From Pedobacter sp. KBW06 (lineage in GTDB: Bacteria > Bacteroidota > Bacteroidia > Sphingobacteriales > Sphingobacteriaceae), in the NCBI RefSeq assembly GCF_003852525.1, contig NZ_QAJL01000007.1, positions 124,001 to 188,000 on the forward strand: a DNA stretch of 64,000 nt, read 5' to 3'. Positions 18,027 through 27,275 of the stretch are shown piece after piece. The first letter of the stretch is position 1. Each line of letters begins with the position of its first letter. Position numbers and translations under genes: made by a program. Below the pieces are notes generated by a model that searched no databases, had not been told where the DNA came from, and was given only the letters and a program-made list of their open reading frames with translations.

Positions 18027-18614
18027 ATGTCGAAAAAAGAAAACACTCCGGAAATCATTTTTCAAGCTGCAAAAACAGCTCATGAATTTGAGCAGATCCT
18101 CAGTTTGCAAAGAAATAACCATATTACAGCACTGACTGAAACACATCAGGAAAACCAGGGCTTCTTATTTGCACAGCATACACTGGAATTACTACAGAAA
18201 ATGGCTGTTATGGAACCTCAGGTGATCGCCCTGCATGAAGACAGGGTAATCGGCTACAATTTAGCCATGCCTCTCGCATTCAGAAATAAGATCCCCTCTT
18301 TGATTCCCATGTTCGATGAGTTTGATAAAGTCAGTTATCAGGGCAGGCCGCTAAATACCTACAGATATATTGTAGGGGGACAAGTATGTGTCTCGATCGA
18401 ATATCGAGGGTTGGGCTTGCTTGACAAGCTATATACGGAAACGAGAGGTCTGGTTCAGGACCGCTATGAACTCTGCGTAACCGAAATAGCATCCAGAAAT
18501 TCAGTCTCTATGAAGTCACACCTGAAAGCGGGATTTGTGTTGGCGGCAACCTATCATGATGGTTCGCAACAATGGAATATTGTTATTCAAGACTTCAGGC
18601 AAAACACTACCTGA
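18027..18614 (+). CDS. GNAT-family acetyltransferase
   Basis: Protein of 195 residues with a GNAT-like core: YIVGGQVCVSIEYRGLGLLDKLY (about 115-137) resembles motif A with an R-G-x-G-x-L acetyl-CoA loop, and ASRNSVSMKSHLKAGFV resembles motif B. ATG 18027 is chosen over TTG 18021 because it is the stronger codon. The substrate is unknown. It converges with the OsmC gene 29 bp downstream. Confidence 0.8.
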   Translation: MSKKENTPEIIFQAAKTAHEFEQILSLQRNNHITALTETHQENQGFLFAQHTLELLQKMAVMEPQVIALHEDRVIGYNLAMPLAFRNKIPSLIPMFDEFDKVSYQGRPLNTYRYIVGGQVCVSIEYRGLGLLDKLYTETRGLVQDRYELCVTEIASRNSVSMKSHLKAGFVLAATYHDGSQQWNIVIQDFRQNTT

Positions 18615-18643
18615 AGCTTTGAATAAAAATCAATTACTCTTGA

Positions 18644-19054
18644 TTAAACTAACGTAGCATCCAAAGTAATTTCCATATTGTAGGCTTTACTTACCGGACA
18701 ATTTGCTTTTGCACCTGCAGTAATCTCCTGAAACTGCTCTTCCGTAATTCCCGGAATACTCGCTTTCAATACCAGGTGGGAGCTCGTGATTACGCCGTTA
18801 TCCAAAGAGATCGTAGCCTTGGTTTCTAAAGTTCCGGGCGTAAACCCTGCTTCCGTCAGGTCCAGGCTTAATTTCATGGTAAAACAACCGGCATGTGCAG
18901 CGGCCATTAATTCTTCCGGATTTGTACCTATCCCATCCGCAAAACGGCTGTTAAAAGAGTATTGCGTCTGATCTAAGACTTTACTATCCGTACTCAGGTG
19001 ACCTGCACCTTCTTTAATTGTGCCATTCCAAACGGCTGTTGCATTACGTTTCAT
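18644..19054 (-). CDS. OsmC-type peroxiredoxin
   Basis: Organic hydroperoxide reductase of the OsmC/Ohr family, 136 residues. The two reactive cysteines are Cys57 (AAHAGCFTMK) and Cys119 (GAKANCPVSKA), spaced as in OsmC. It presumably reduces organic peroxides with thiol cofactors. It is divergent from the acetyltransferase at 19247 and convergent with that at 18027. Confidence 0.93.
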   Translation of the reverse strand: MKRNATAVWNGTIKEGAGHLSTDSKVLDQTQYSFNSRFADGIGTNPEELMAAAHAGCFTMKLSLDLTEAGFTPGTLETKATISLDNGVITSSHLVLKASIPGITEEQFQEITAGAKANCPVSKAYNMEITLDATLV

Positions 19055-19121
19055 GTTGTTCTTTTTTAGGTGGTATTTTTTAGGGTGGTCTTTCTACTCA
19101 AATTTATCATTTTACAGGAAT

Positions 19122-19143
19122 TTCCAGGCACAAAGGCCTGGAA
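19122..19143. other. Hairpin between osmC-like and acetyltransferase genes
   Basis: TTCCAGGC and GCCTGGAA form perfect 8-bp arms around ACAAAG. It lies 68 bp upstream of the OsmC start and 104 bp upstream of the divergent acetyltransferase. It could be an operator or a leader hairpin. Confidence 0.35.
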
Positions 19144-19246
19144 TATCTTCGGGGAAATAAAAACTGTACCCGTAAAAACAATCAGATTTGTATCTGTCCT
19201 GTTCCAGATAAATTTACGAATTTGCCATTAATTCAATTTAAGCAAC

Positions 19247-19774
19247 ATGTTAAAAAATATGCAGGTAGTTCCTTCTACTTTAGACGATATAGAAAAGATT
19301 TTCGAATTGTATGACGATGCCATCGCCTACCAAAAGACTGTATTCAACAAGCATTGGCAAGGTTTCGAGCGCAGCCTGATTGAAAGAGAATTAAATGAGC
19401 AAAGGCAGTGGAAAATCCTCATAGACGGAGAAGTGGCCTGTATTTTTGCGATAGATTTTAACGATCCGCTGATCTGGAAAGAAAAAGACGCAGATCCTTC
19501 CATATACCTTCACCGCATTGTGACCAATCCCAAATTCAGAGGGGCGAACTTCGTCAATGAGATCGTTTCCTGGGCGCATGTTTTCGCTGCAGGGAAAGAA
19601 AAAGAATACATCCGCATGGATACCTGGGGAGACAATCCAAGACTGATCGCTTATTATCAGAAATGTGGTTTCAGCTACCTCGGAAATATCATCCCTGAAG
19701 CCTCAAACATTCTCCCTAAGCATTATGAAAACATCGAACTGGCACTCTTTGAAATTCCGGTCGACAAAAAATAG
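19247..19774 (+). CDS. GNAT-family acetyltransferase
   Basis: A 175-residue GNAT protein. After an N-terminal helical part, strands around 60-95 lead to YLHRIVTNPKFRGANFVNEIVSWA (motif A, with R-G-A in place of the usual R-G-x-G) and MDTWGDNPRLIAYYQKCGFSYLG (motif B). The ATG at 19247 is used; ATG 19259 is an alternative start. Substrate unknown. Confidence 0.85.
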   Translation: MLKNMQVVPSTLDDIEKIFELYDDAIAYQKTVFNKHWQGFERSLIERELNEQRQWKILIDGEVACIFAIDFNDPLIWKEKDADPSIYLHRIVTNPKFRGANFVNEIVSWAHVFAAGKEKEYIRMDTWGDNPRLIAYYQKCGFSYLGNIIPEASNILPKHYENIELALFEIPVDKK

Positions 19775-19821
19775 AAAATAAGGGAAGAGACAGCCGCCTC
19801 TTCCCAATCCCCCCCACAAAC

Positions 19822-20286
19822 CTAAGCGATAGTTGCTGTCAGCGTTCCATTGTTCACAGCAGTACTGTATATTTTTAAAGTCCGGGTACTGCCTGTCGTA
19901 TTTTGTGGTCCCTGAAGTACGGCTCCATTTGTTCCGTATTCTGAAAAATGCAACTGGCACTGGATCTTATTTAAAGCTTGTTTCCAGACCAATGCACCTT
20001 GCTGATGCGGGCAAACCGCCTCAGTAGCTACAAATGAACTGCTTACATCCCCTGCTGCAATTCTAAAAAACAATACGCCATTTGCGGTCGCCTGATCCCC
20101 AACTGCCAGCAGTTGAGAACCCAGGTTAACAGAAGCAGTACTTCCGCCACCACCACCTCCGGGAGGGTTGGGATTAGGGTCCGGCGTCCCCGTATTGCCT
20201 TTTCCACCACATGCCTGAAAGCAGGATCCAGTGCATACCAGTGCCAGTCCAAATCCTAATGATTTGATAAATTCGTCACGTTCCAT
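19822..20286 (-). CDS. Exported Rieske [2Fe-2S] protein
   Basis: Small envelope redox protein of 154 residues. The cluster ligands are Cys92-Pro-His94 and Cys110-Gln-Leu-His113, a canonical C-x-H / C-x2-H Rieske pair. The N-terminus has a hydrophobic segment (about 10-20) with several cysteines, then a Gly/Pro-rich linker (about 29-49). It may be a lipoprotein or be membrane-anchored; no clean lipobox is seen. ATG 20286 (MERDEFIKSLGFG) is chosen over an upstream in-frame ATG because it starts at the export signal. It is last in the sigma-factor operon. Confidence 0.85.
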   Translation of the reverse strand: MERDEFIKSLGFGLALVCTGSCFQACGGKGNTGTPDPNPNPPGGGGGGSTASVNLGSQLLAVGDQATANGVLFFRIAAGDVSSSFVATEAVCPHQQGALVWKQALNKIQCQLHFSEYGTNGAVLQGPQNTTGSTRTLKIYSTAVNNGTLTATIA

Positions 20287-20302
20287 AATTTTTAGTTTTA
20301 GT

Positions 20303-21241
20303 TTAATAGATATCTGACCGCTTTTCGGGGTCTTTATTTTTGGATTTAAACAGTGTAAAATTCCTGGAGATCGTAAAGCCGAATCTGACCCCACCCTTGG
20401 TCCATGATTTTTTAGTGTTGGTAATAAAATTATTCTCCAGTATATATTCGGAATTCATAAAATTGAGAGAAAATACATGCCCCCCGGTTTCAATTTCCAG
20501 CCCCACACCTAAAGGATTGTAGTAAGCCTGACTCAGATCTGTGGGTCTCGACAACCCGTTAACCAGGGTATAATCGGCCACAAACGAGAACCTTTTGCTG
20601 AGTTTCATTCTTCCGGCAAAACCTACCGAAACCAGAGTTTCCGGATCGCGGGTATCAGAGACATTCTTTCTTACCGTCAGCCCCGGCATCACCTGCAAAG
20701 AAAACCTGGAAGAGATTTTCCGGGAGATGATCGATTGAAAAAACCAGGAAAAACGATTGGTATATTTAGAAAATTCGCTGTTGCTAAAAGGTTCGCGGGC
20801 AATCCAGCCCATCTGTGCAAACAGGGTCAGGTTTATGGGCATGGTCTCATTCACGTTCTGCTGCAGGAGCTTATATTTTCCAGAAAAGTTATACATTTCA
20901 TCTTGCTTGCTTCTTCCAACACCTACCGTAAAGCGGTCGGAAACTCCGTAATCCAGACCAATAAAAAGGTCGGAAGCTACATCAAGGCCATATAAGGTAT
21001 GGGCACTTCCAAACTTCCCGCCGATATCTCCGAAATGATGGCGAATCCTCAGGTCCAGGTCATGTTTTTTTTCTGTTTCAGAGGAGTGAGACAGCACCAC
21101 ATGGGTAGATTTAAAGGTCGTAGCTACGGTTTCTTTCTTGTCTGTGGGATTCAAAGTCTTTAACAATGAATCCGTATTTTGGGCATGGGCTGCGCCAGCC
21201 ATGAGTAAAATGGCGACTGGTAATAGTCCGAACTTATTCAT
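20303..21241 (-). CDS. DUF5777-like outer-membrane beta-barrel protein
   Basis: Exported protein of 312 residues with a signal peptide ending near AGAAHAQ (residues 15-21). The rest alternates polar and aromatic residues as in a beta-barrel, with HHFGDIGGKFGSAHTLYGLD and a long series of probable strands. It resembles DUF5777 proteins, common next to YceI genes in this phylum. It starts 8 bp after the YceI stop and is followed 16 bp later by the Rieske gene. Function is unknown; a role in membrane lipid or quinone handling would be inference. Confidence 0.75.
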   Translation of the reverse strand: MNKFGLLPVAILLMAGAAHAQNTDSLLKTLNPTDKKETVATTFKSTHVVLSHSSETEKKHDLDLRIRHHFGDIGGKFGSAHTLYGLDVASDLFIGLDYGVSDRFTVGVGRSKQDEMYNFSGKYKLLQQNVNETMPINLTLFAQMGWIAREPFSNSEFSKYTNRFSWFFQSIISRKISSRFSLQVMPGLTVRKNVSDTRDPETLVSVGFAGRMKLSKRFSFVADYTLVNGLSRPTDLSQAYYNPLGVGLEIETGGHVFSLNFMNSEYILENNFITNTKKSWTKGGVRFGFTISRNFTLFKSKNKDPEKRSDIY

Positions 21242-21249
21242 GATTTCTC

Positions 21250-21810
21250 TTATTTTAACTGGTTAAATTTCCCTGTTACTTTGATATTGATCTGCTCTGC
21301 AATTTTCGTAAACACCAGCTTTGGAATCTTAATCCCGTGATCTACACAAGCGACCTTAAACTCCGTGCTGACCTCCGCCTGTCCGTTGCTGATGCTGATC
21401 TTTCCGGGAACCGTTCTCTTTTTATCCACCCCATGAACGGTCAATATTCCCGTTACAGTGACGTTATACACCCCATCTTTAGTCCAATCGACCTGTTGAT
21501 CCAGAATGCCTTTAAATTTTGCATAAGGATACCGGTCACTTTCCATGTAATTCTCATTAAAATGTTCCTGCATCAGCTTCCTGTCGAACTCGAAACTCTT
21601 TATCGCCACCTGGAAAGCAATCTCCCTTCTTTCCCTGACGATTACCCCTGTACATTGATCCGTTGCCGCCCGGATATCTTCCAGAGGGGTAGAAGAATAT
21701 AGCGACAGCTTGATATTCTTGCTGGTGTAGGTCTGTGCCATCACGTTCAGCTGAGTGACTAAAAAGATTCCCGAAAGGAAGAGTCTTTTGATGTTATTTG
21801 TCCAGGTCAT
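21250..21810 (-). CDS. YceI-family lipid-binding-like protein
   Basis: Periplasmic protein of 186 residues with a signal peptide (FLSGIFLVTQLNVMAQ). The C-terminal two-thirds match the YceI lipocalin-like fold: FQVAIKSFEFDRKLMQEHFN, YPYAKFKG and VTVTGILTVHGVDKKRTVPG. YceI proteins bind polyprenoid chains in other bacteria. The start overlaps the upstream gene by 17 bp, which implies translational coupling in the operon. Confidence 0.88.
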   Translation of the reverse strand: MTWTNNIKRLFLSGIFLVTQLNVMAQTYTSKNIKLSLYSSTPLEDIRAATDQCTGVIVRERREIAFQVAIKSFEFDRKLMQEHFNENYMESDRYPYAKFKGILDQQVDWTKDGVYNVTVTGILTVHGVDKKRTVPGKISISNGQAEVSTEFKVACVDHGIKIPKLVFTKIAEQINIKVTGKFNQLK

Positions 21811-23110
21811 AACGTATTTTTAAAGAAATTCCACTTGATTTCAGGTTCACTCTGCCTTCACCAACTCCCGTTAAGGGGATTTTAACGAAAGGCTCAACCC
21901 CTATTTTAAACTTCTCGGTTTTAAGCTTTATAAAGTAAGTCGCAGAAAGATCAACAACGCTCAGCAGGTGCTGATTGGCATTGGTTTTCTCGATCAGACG
22001 GTTCGAAATCCCTGATGCAGGGGTATATTTAAAGGTATAATCCTCCTTTAACATCAGATAACTCGACAATCCAAGGTTCAGGTCTATACTTCGCTTTCTG
22101 TCTTCCATCACTGTATAAGAAGCGATCACAGGAATTTCCAGCACGGCACAGGAAGCATCGATCCCGGAAATCATTCCCTGAATTTTAGGGTTTCCGATTC
22201 GGTAAGCATAGCTGTCGGTCGCGTAATCTTTGGCACTATATTTCAATCCGGTTTGAAGTCTGAAATTCTTTGCAACCCCCACACTAAAGGTCAATCCCGC
22301 ACTAAAGCCACCTTTCCCCCCAATCAATGCAGCCGCAGAATTGAACTCAGGTCCGGCACTCAGGGCCAGGCTCATGGGCACCCGCTTTTTGAAATTCAGT
22401 TTCTTTTTAGCCGCACTGCCTTTTTGTGCCGCCGGAGTATCTTCTACGGCCTGATTTTCTACTACTTCATTTCCTGCTACCTGATTTCCTGCTACCAAAG
22501 CTCCAGGCTTTCCCGAATTCGGAATCAGAGAAAGGGATCCCCCGCCAGGCTCCCCTATTGCCTTTGCAAGGTTAAAATCCCCGCTTTGCAAATCATCAAG
22601 ATTACGATTTGCAAGCTTGTTCCCGGCCATTAACACTTCATGCCCGTCAAGTTGTTCTTTCGGAGATTCTACTCCTTTTTTAACAGGCACCGGGTGATGA
22701 ATCAGACCTCCTTCATTTTTGACTGCGTGATCCTTACCATTTCCGGCAATTGCAACCTGTTCTTCTGTTCCGGCGGCATTCTTTTGATCTTTAACCATCA
22801 AATCTCTTTTCCTACCTGCAACTGTATCGGCCTTCGACAAATCAGCAGCAGCCCCCTCAACAGACTTCCCTGTTGCTGCCAGCTCAGGATTCATTTTCTT
22901 TTCTGTCTTTTTATCAAATGAATAATAACCGATCAACCCGATTAAAAGTAACAACGACAACACCACAGTCCCCTTCCTGAAGAGCACAATCCGTTCCCTC
23001 CTTTTGAGCTTGCCCTCCATTTTGTCCCATGCTGCTTCCTCAAACTGAGGATCAGCATCAAACACCCTTTTCCTAAAGGCGGCATCAAACTCGTTATCGT
23101 CTAATTCCAT
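21794..23110 (-). CDS. TM-anchored beta-barrel-like protein next to sigma factor
   Basis: A 438-residue protein with three parts. A charged N-terminus (about 1-42; NEFDAAFRKRVFDADPQFEEAAWDKME) is followed by one transmembrane helix (about 46-63), a low-complexity charged/glycine linker (about 70-235; repeats such as AGNQVAGNEV) and a C-terminal region with outer-membrane-barrel-like strands. It starts 47 bp after the sigma-factor stop. By position and layout it may be an anti-sigma-like regulator coupled to an envelope domain, but no known anti-sigma motif is visible. It could equally be an orphan porin-like protein. Confidence 0.7.
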   Translation of the reverse strand: MELDDNEFDAAFRKRVFDADPQFEEAAWDKMEGKLKRRERIVLFRKGTVVLSLLLLIGLIGYYSFDKKTEKKMNPELAATGKSVEGAAADLSKADTVAGRKRDLMVKDQKNAAGTEEQVAIAGNGKDHAVKNEGGLIHHPVPVKKGVESPKEQLDGHEVLMAGNKLANRNLDDLQSGDFNLAKAIGEPGGGSLSLIPNSGKPGALVAGNQVAGNEVVENQAVEDTPAAQKGSAAKKKLNFKKRVPMSLALSAGPEFNSAAALIGGKGGFSAGLTFSVGVAKNFRLQTGLKYSAKDYATDSYAYRIGNPKIQGMISGIDASCAVLEIPVIASYTVMEDRKRSIDLNLGLSSYLMLKEDYTFKYTPASGISNRLIEKTNANQHLLSVVDLSATYFIKLKTEKFKIGVEPFVKIPLTGVGEGRVNLKSSGISLKIRYDLDK

Positions 23111-23157
23111 AATGGTGTTTTAAAACGTTTATATGATATTTTATTCTCAAAATCTAA

Positions 23158-23688
23158 TCAGGTTGTTTTCAGCATCTTTTTCAATTGTTCCCTTGCCTTA
23201 AAGAGGTTCGACTTCGACGTTCCTACAGAAATGGAGAGCATAGAAGAAATCTCTTCATGAGAGTAACCATCTATGGCAAACAGGTTAAAAACAGTCCTGT
23301 AAGCAGCGGAAAGCTTTTGAACCAGTATGATCAGTTCTTCATAATGTATGTGACTAAGGATGCTTTCCTGATCCTCCAGTTCATGTTTTGCATTTAACTC
23401 TTCCATTTCCATTCGCCTTATTTGCTTTCTGTAATGATCTATTGAGGTATTGATCATGATCGTACTCAGCCATGGCTTAAAGGGCTTTGTCATATCGTAT
23501 CTGTGGATATTGATAAAGACCCTCAAAAAACCATCATTAACGAGTTCGATAGCTTCCTCCTTATCTTTCGCGTAACGAATGCACATTCTCATGGCATAGC
23601 TGTAATACCCCTGATAAAGTCCTTTCTGACTTTTCCGGTCTTTTCGCTTACAGCCATCTATTAGTTCCTGAATGATTGATTCGTCCAC
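23158..23688 (-). CDS. RNA polymerase sigma factor, ECF type
   Basis: Sigma-70 family protein of 176 residues with region 2 (about 20-90; AMRMCIRYAKDKEEAIELVNDGFLRVF and KPWLSTIMINTSIDHYR) and region 4 (about 112-172; YRTVFNLFAIDGYSHEEISSMLSISVGTSKSNLFKAREQL). It leads the operon of TM/barrel, YceI, DUF5777 and Rieske genes and probably controls it. The cognate anti-sigma is not obvious except for the next gene. Confidence 0.9.
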   Translation of the reverse strand: MDESIIQELIDGCKRKDRKSQKGLYQGYYSYAMRMCIRYAKDKEEAIELVNDGFLRVFINIHRYDMTKPFKPWLSTIMINTSIDHYRKQIRRMEMEELNAKHELEDQESILSHIHYEELIILVQKLSAAYRTVFNLFAIDGYSHEEISSMLSISVGTSKSNLFKAREQLKKMLKTT

Positions 23689-23719
23689 GTAAAAAATTTA
23701 AATCATCTATACCCACAAG

Positions 23720-23752
23720 TACGGAGGCAACCTGATTTAGGTTGCCTCCGTA
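23720..23752. terminator. Strong hairpin between AsmA-like gene and sigma-factor operon
   Basis: TACGGAGGCAACCT and AGGTTGCCTCCGTA are perfect 14-bp arms around GATTT. It lies downstream of the AsmA-like stop (minus strand) and about 30 bp upstream of the sigma-factor start. No T-run follows on the minus strand. Confidence 0.65.
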
Positions 23753-23808
23753 TTGAAATTTAATTAAATATTTTTTTGGAATCCAGAGGATGCGGCAGAA
23801 ATGCCTGT

Positions 23809-26253
23809 TTATTTCCCTTTATTGCGGTTTCTGTTGAGCTTGATTTTAATCTTCCCGTCTTCGCCGTCCGTGGCCAGTAAATGAAGCACAATTCCGTTCA
23901 TCCTGCGGGCCTGAATTTCTTTTTTGTCGGTCAGGTCATCATCCTTTTTAGGATTTCTAAGCGGCACATCAAGTGCGATGTTTGTTCCGGTAGACATGGA
24001 ATAGACCCCGGCGACATCCATATTCAGAATACTGGAATTGATCTGCATCGGGTTAATCGTAATCCTTGGTCCGCGGATGTCAAAATTACCGTTCAGGTTG
24101 TCAAAAGTAATATTGTCAAGGTCCCGGAAAGGAAACGCAAATTTCCCTACGTTTTTGATCGGATCAAAACTCAGTAAAGCTCCTTTTTTCACATCAAATA
24201 CCACCTTTCCATTCAGGGAGTTCGTTACTAATTTCCCCTGGTCGGTAATGGTACCACCGATTTTTGTTTTAGAATAGAGAAATCCTTTCAGGTTCTTTGA
24301 AGTCAGGCTGGTCATCCCGAAGTTATCAAAAGAATAAAAGAAATTCCTGATGTCTACATTGCTCAGCGTTGTATTGATGGAAAAATGATTTAAGTTGCCT
24401 TTCTGAGAGATATTTCCATCTACTTTCAGCGAGCCTCCCCCATGTTTAACACTGATATTTTTCAATCCTATGCCCGCCTCAGAGAGAAAGAGGTCTGCCG
24501 TAGCATCAGTCGCCACAAATTTATTATAATATACTTTTGCCACCCTCAAATGCATGTCAACCATACTTTTTTCAAAGAGGTTGCTCATGTCTTCAGAAAA
24601 ACTGCTGTGTTTGGCCTGTCGTTTTATTTTCTTTGCCGGTTTTCTGCTCCCCAGAAAGCCGAGAAATTCGCCCAGGTGCAATTCCGGGCTTCGAATCTGC
24701 CAGTTCAGCAAGATCTTTTCCGGTGCGGTATAATAAAGGTTCAAAAAGTTACGAACCGTTCCATCCATCGTGATCACACTTTTACCACTTTGCAAACGGA
24801 TATTTTTGATAAAAAGATCGGTACTCGTAAAGTTCAGTGAGATCGCTGTATTCGTAAAATTCAACTTCCTTGGCACATAGCTCACATCGGCATTGCTAAT
24901 ATCAACTACCCCTGTAACGATAGGTTTCGATAATTTAAAATCAACGATATCCGCTTTGTAAGCCAGTTTCACATTTGCCGTTCCTTTGGTAAAATGCAAA
25001 GTTTCTTCTCCAATTGCCTTGTTCAACTTCGAGATATCAAATTTCGATTTGAATACCCCAGTAGCGATGGGTTTATCCAGGTTATGAATAAACATGGTAT
25101 CAATTGAAAAAGGCATTTCTGAATAACTCCCTTTAAACTGGTAAAGTTTGATCGCCGAATTTTCATCGGTAAACCCCTTCCCATTCAGGTAATTATTGGT
25201 AAAAACCCCTCTGAAATTACAGCTGTCAATGACCGCACCAGGGGTGGTCAATACATTGTTTTTTACCAATGCGGTTACATTGATGGCGGGATCACCACCA
25301 GGCCCCATATTTCCGGCTAGCGTACAGGTCACATCTATCGGCACTTTCAGGTCGAACATATTTAACTTCGAACTGATATTGGGTGCCAGTAAGACCGCAG
25401 CATCCCTCCAGAGGATTCCCGGAGCCTTTATGTTGATAGAAAAATCAGTGTTCTCTTTGGAGGTGTCAAATTTAGCGCTGATCAGGAAGGGATCTTTTCC
25501 GATGTTCAATTGATTTTGCGCCACTTCAATGACTCCGGAATCCTCATTATAATTGATCCTGAACGGTCCCTCCAGCATTTTATCCTTAATAAAACTACCT
25601 CGTCTGGTATTGAAAGCCAGGCTTCTGGCCATGGTCTTTAACTTCAGCCTTGCTTCCCATCCTGAAAAAGAATAGTCCATTTCCCCGTTCAGGCTCTCTA
25701 CATCAAACTGAAAAAGTTTATGCCCCTTTTTATTGTCGACCACAAAACTGACTTGTTTTAAGCTGAACTTTCTGAGCCTCGCATCTGAACCCCCTTCTTC
25801 TGTTTCCGTTTTTTTCTTTTTGTCTTTCTTTCTGAAGATCGCCGTATTGCTATAGCCGTTGCTATCCGTAAACAGATAGATCTTCGCATTGCTGATGCCG
25901 ATCTTTTTGATCTCAATAGTTCCGGTCAGCAGGGCCATGGTATTTACCGCTACGTCGAAATCTTTTGCTTCGAGCAAGGTATGCTGGTGCGTTTTCCAAA
26001 GGCTGTCCTTCATTACTACATTTTTGAGACTAATGGAAACCCCGGGGAAACCTTTAAAGAAAGTGGGCTCCATATTTCCGATCGTCAATGTGCCGTTGAG
26101 GTTCTTATTCAGCTGTTTCGTAATCGTTTCCAGCAGCGTTTTCTTATTGGCATTGACGTACAACCCAATCGCGATAAAGACAATTAAGACCAGACCTACA
26201 AGGCCTCCGAATATTTTGAGCGTAATTTTAGACCAGCGAGGCATTTTTTCCAT
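23809..26253 (-). CDS. AsmA-family envelope protein
   Basis: Large inner-membrane-anchored protein of 814 residues. One transmembrane helix is at about 12-34; the rest is predicted periplasmic and rich in beta strands. An N-terminal AsmA-like region (LNKNLNGTLTIGNMEPTFFKGFPGVSISLKNV at about 43-74) and a C-terminal AsmA_2-like region (about 590-790) are recognisable. AsmA/TamB-type proteins bridge the envelope and are linked to phospholipid transport and outer-membrane homeostasis. It has its own hairpin terminator and is divergent from the ABC exporter. Confidence 0.82.
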   Translation of the reverse strand: MEKMPRWSKITLKIFGGLVGLVLIVFIAIGLYVNANKKTLLETITKQLNKNLNGTLTIGNMEPTFFKGFPGVSISLKNVVMKDSLWKTHQHTLLEAKDFDVAVNTMALLTGTIEIKKIGISNAKIYLFTDSNGYSNTAIFRKKDKKKKTETEEGGSDARLRKFSLKQVSFVVDNKKGHKLFQFDVESLNGEMDYSFSGWEARLKLKTMARSLAFNTRRGSFIKDKMLEGPFRINYNEDSGVIEVAQNQLNIGKDPFLISAKFDTSKENTDFSINIKAPGILWRDAAVLLAPNISSKLNMFDLKVPIDVTCTLAGNMGPGGDPAINVTALVKNNVLTTPGAVIDSCNFRGVFTNNYLNGKGFTDENSAIKLYQFKGSYSEMPFSIDTMFIHNLDKPIATGVFKSKFDISKLNKAIGEETLHFTKGTANVKLAYKADIVDFKLSKPIVTGVVDISNADVSYVPRKLNFTNTAISLNFTSTDLFIKNIRLQSGKSVITMDGTVRNFLNLYYTAPEKILLNWQIRSPELHLGEFLGFLGSRKPAKKIKRQAKHSSFSEDMSNLFEKSMVDMHLRVAKVYYNKFVATDATADLFLSEAGIGLKNISVKHGGGSLKVDGNISQKGNLNHFSINTTLSNVDIRNFFYSFDNFGMTSLTSKNLKGFLYSKTKIGGTITDQGKLVTNSLNGKVVFDVKKGALLSFDPIKNVGKFAFPFRDLDNITFDNLNGNFDIRGPRITINPMQINSSILNMDVAGVYSMSTGTNIALDVPLRNPKKDDDLTDKKEIQARRMNGIVLHLLATDGEDGKIKIKLNRNRNKGK

Positions 26254-26403
26254 GTAGATAGCTAACGTTTTAGGGCAGTAAATTGTTTTTAAGCAGGATA
26301 AACGCAGAGTTATACCAATAATACAAAAAATATGCCTTAATTAACCGGCATCCTGTAACCTTATTGCCTTTCCTTGTGTCCTAGCTCTATAACTACGAAA
26401 TCA

Positions 26404-27270
26404 ATGATCTTAGAGATTAAAAACCTAACCAAAAAATACAACAAACAAAAAACAGGATTATCCAATTTTTCCATGGCCATGGAAAAGGGCGTACTGGGAT
26501 TGTTAGGACCAAACGGTGCAGGGAAATCAACCCTGATGAAAATCATTGCAACGATCAGCAAACCAACCCAGGGAACTATATTTCTGAATGGAGAAGACAT
26601 CGTTAAAAATCCCGATGCCATCCGAAAGATACTGGGCTATCTGCCTCAGGACTTCGGTGTTTATCCCAACCTGAATGCCTATGAATTTCTGGAATATATT
26701 GCCGCGATGAAAGGTGTTGGAGGCCCTGGTTTGCGGAAACGGATCGACATGCTGCTCGACGGGGTAAACCTGACCGCAGATGCAAAACGACCTATAGGCA
26801 GTTACTCCGGAGGAATGAAACAGCGGATCGGAATTGCTCAGACCCTGCTCAATGATCCCAAAATATTGATTTTTGATGAGCCTACGGTGGGTCTTGACCC
26901 GGAAGAAAGGGTTCGCTTTCGTCAATTGATCTCGGAGATGGCCAGTGATGCCATTATCATTCTATCCTCACACATTGTTTCTGATATTGAAACACTGGCC
27001 GATGAAGTCGCCATTATGAAAAACGGGACATTGATTGGTAAAGCCATTCCTTCAGAGATCATCAAAAGAATTGACAACAGGGTCTTTGAAACTGCCATTG
27101 CAAATGCCGACCTCGCTGCATTTAAGGCAAAACACCTCGTGATCAATACCAGCAGACAAGCAGATAAAACACAATTGCGTTACATTTCCAGTTTCCAGGA
27201 ACCGGAACCAGGGGCCAGGAATGTGAATGCCGGTTTAGAAGATGCCTATTTATTTTTAACTCAAAATTAA
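26404..27270 (+). CDS. ABC transporter ATP-binding protein
   Basis: ATPase subunit of 288 residues from ATG 26404 (the upstream in-frame ATG at 26374 adds ten non-family residues). The Walker A is GLLGPNGAGKST (about 32-43), the signature is YSGGMKQRIG and the Walker B is ILIFDEPTVGLD, with the H-loop in ILSSHIVSDIE. It resembles exporters paired with ABC-2 type permeases. The permease follows 5 bp later. The substrate is unknown. Confidence 0.94.
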   Translation: MILEIKNLTKKYNKQKTGLSNFSMAMEKGVLGLLGPNGAGKSTLMKIIATISKPTQGTIFLNGEDIVKNPDAIRKILGYLPQDFGVYPNLNAYEFLEYIAAMKGVGGPGLRKRIDMLLDGVNLTADAKRPIGSYSGGMKQRIGIAQTLLNDPKILIFDEPTVGLDPEERVRFRQLISEMASDAIIILSSHIVSDIETLADEVAIMKNGTLIGKAIPSEIIKRIDNRVFETAIANADLAAFKAKHLVINTSRQADKTQLRYISSFQEPEPGARNVNAGLEDAYLFLTQN

Positions 27271-27275
27271 AGGTC

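Noticed and set aside
17867..18058. 63-codon minus-strand frame over the acetyltransferase start
   Set aside because: It overlaps the better supported acetyltransferase and has no recognisable features.
22440..22510. Short repeats AGNQVAGNEV in the TM/barrel protein as a possible CRISPR or tandem array
   Set aside because: They are within a coding frame as a low-complexity linker and lack spacer regularity.
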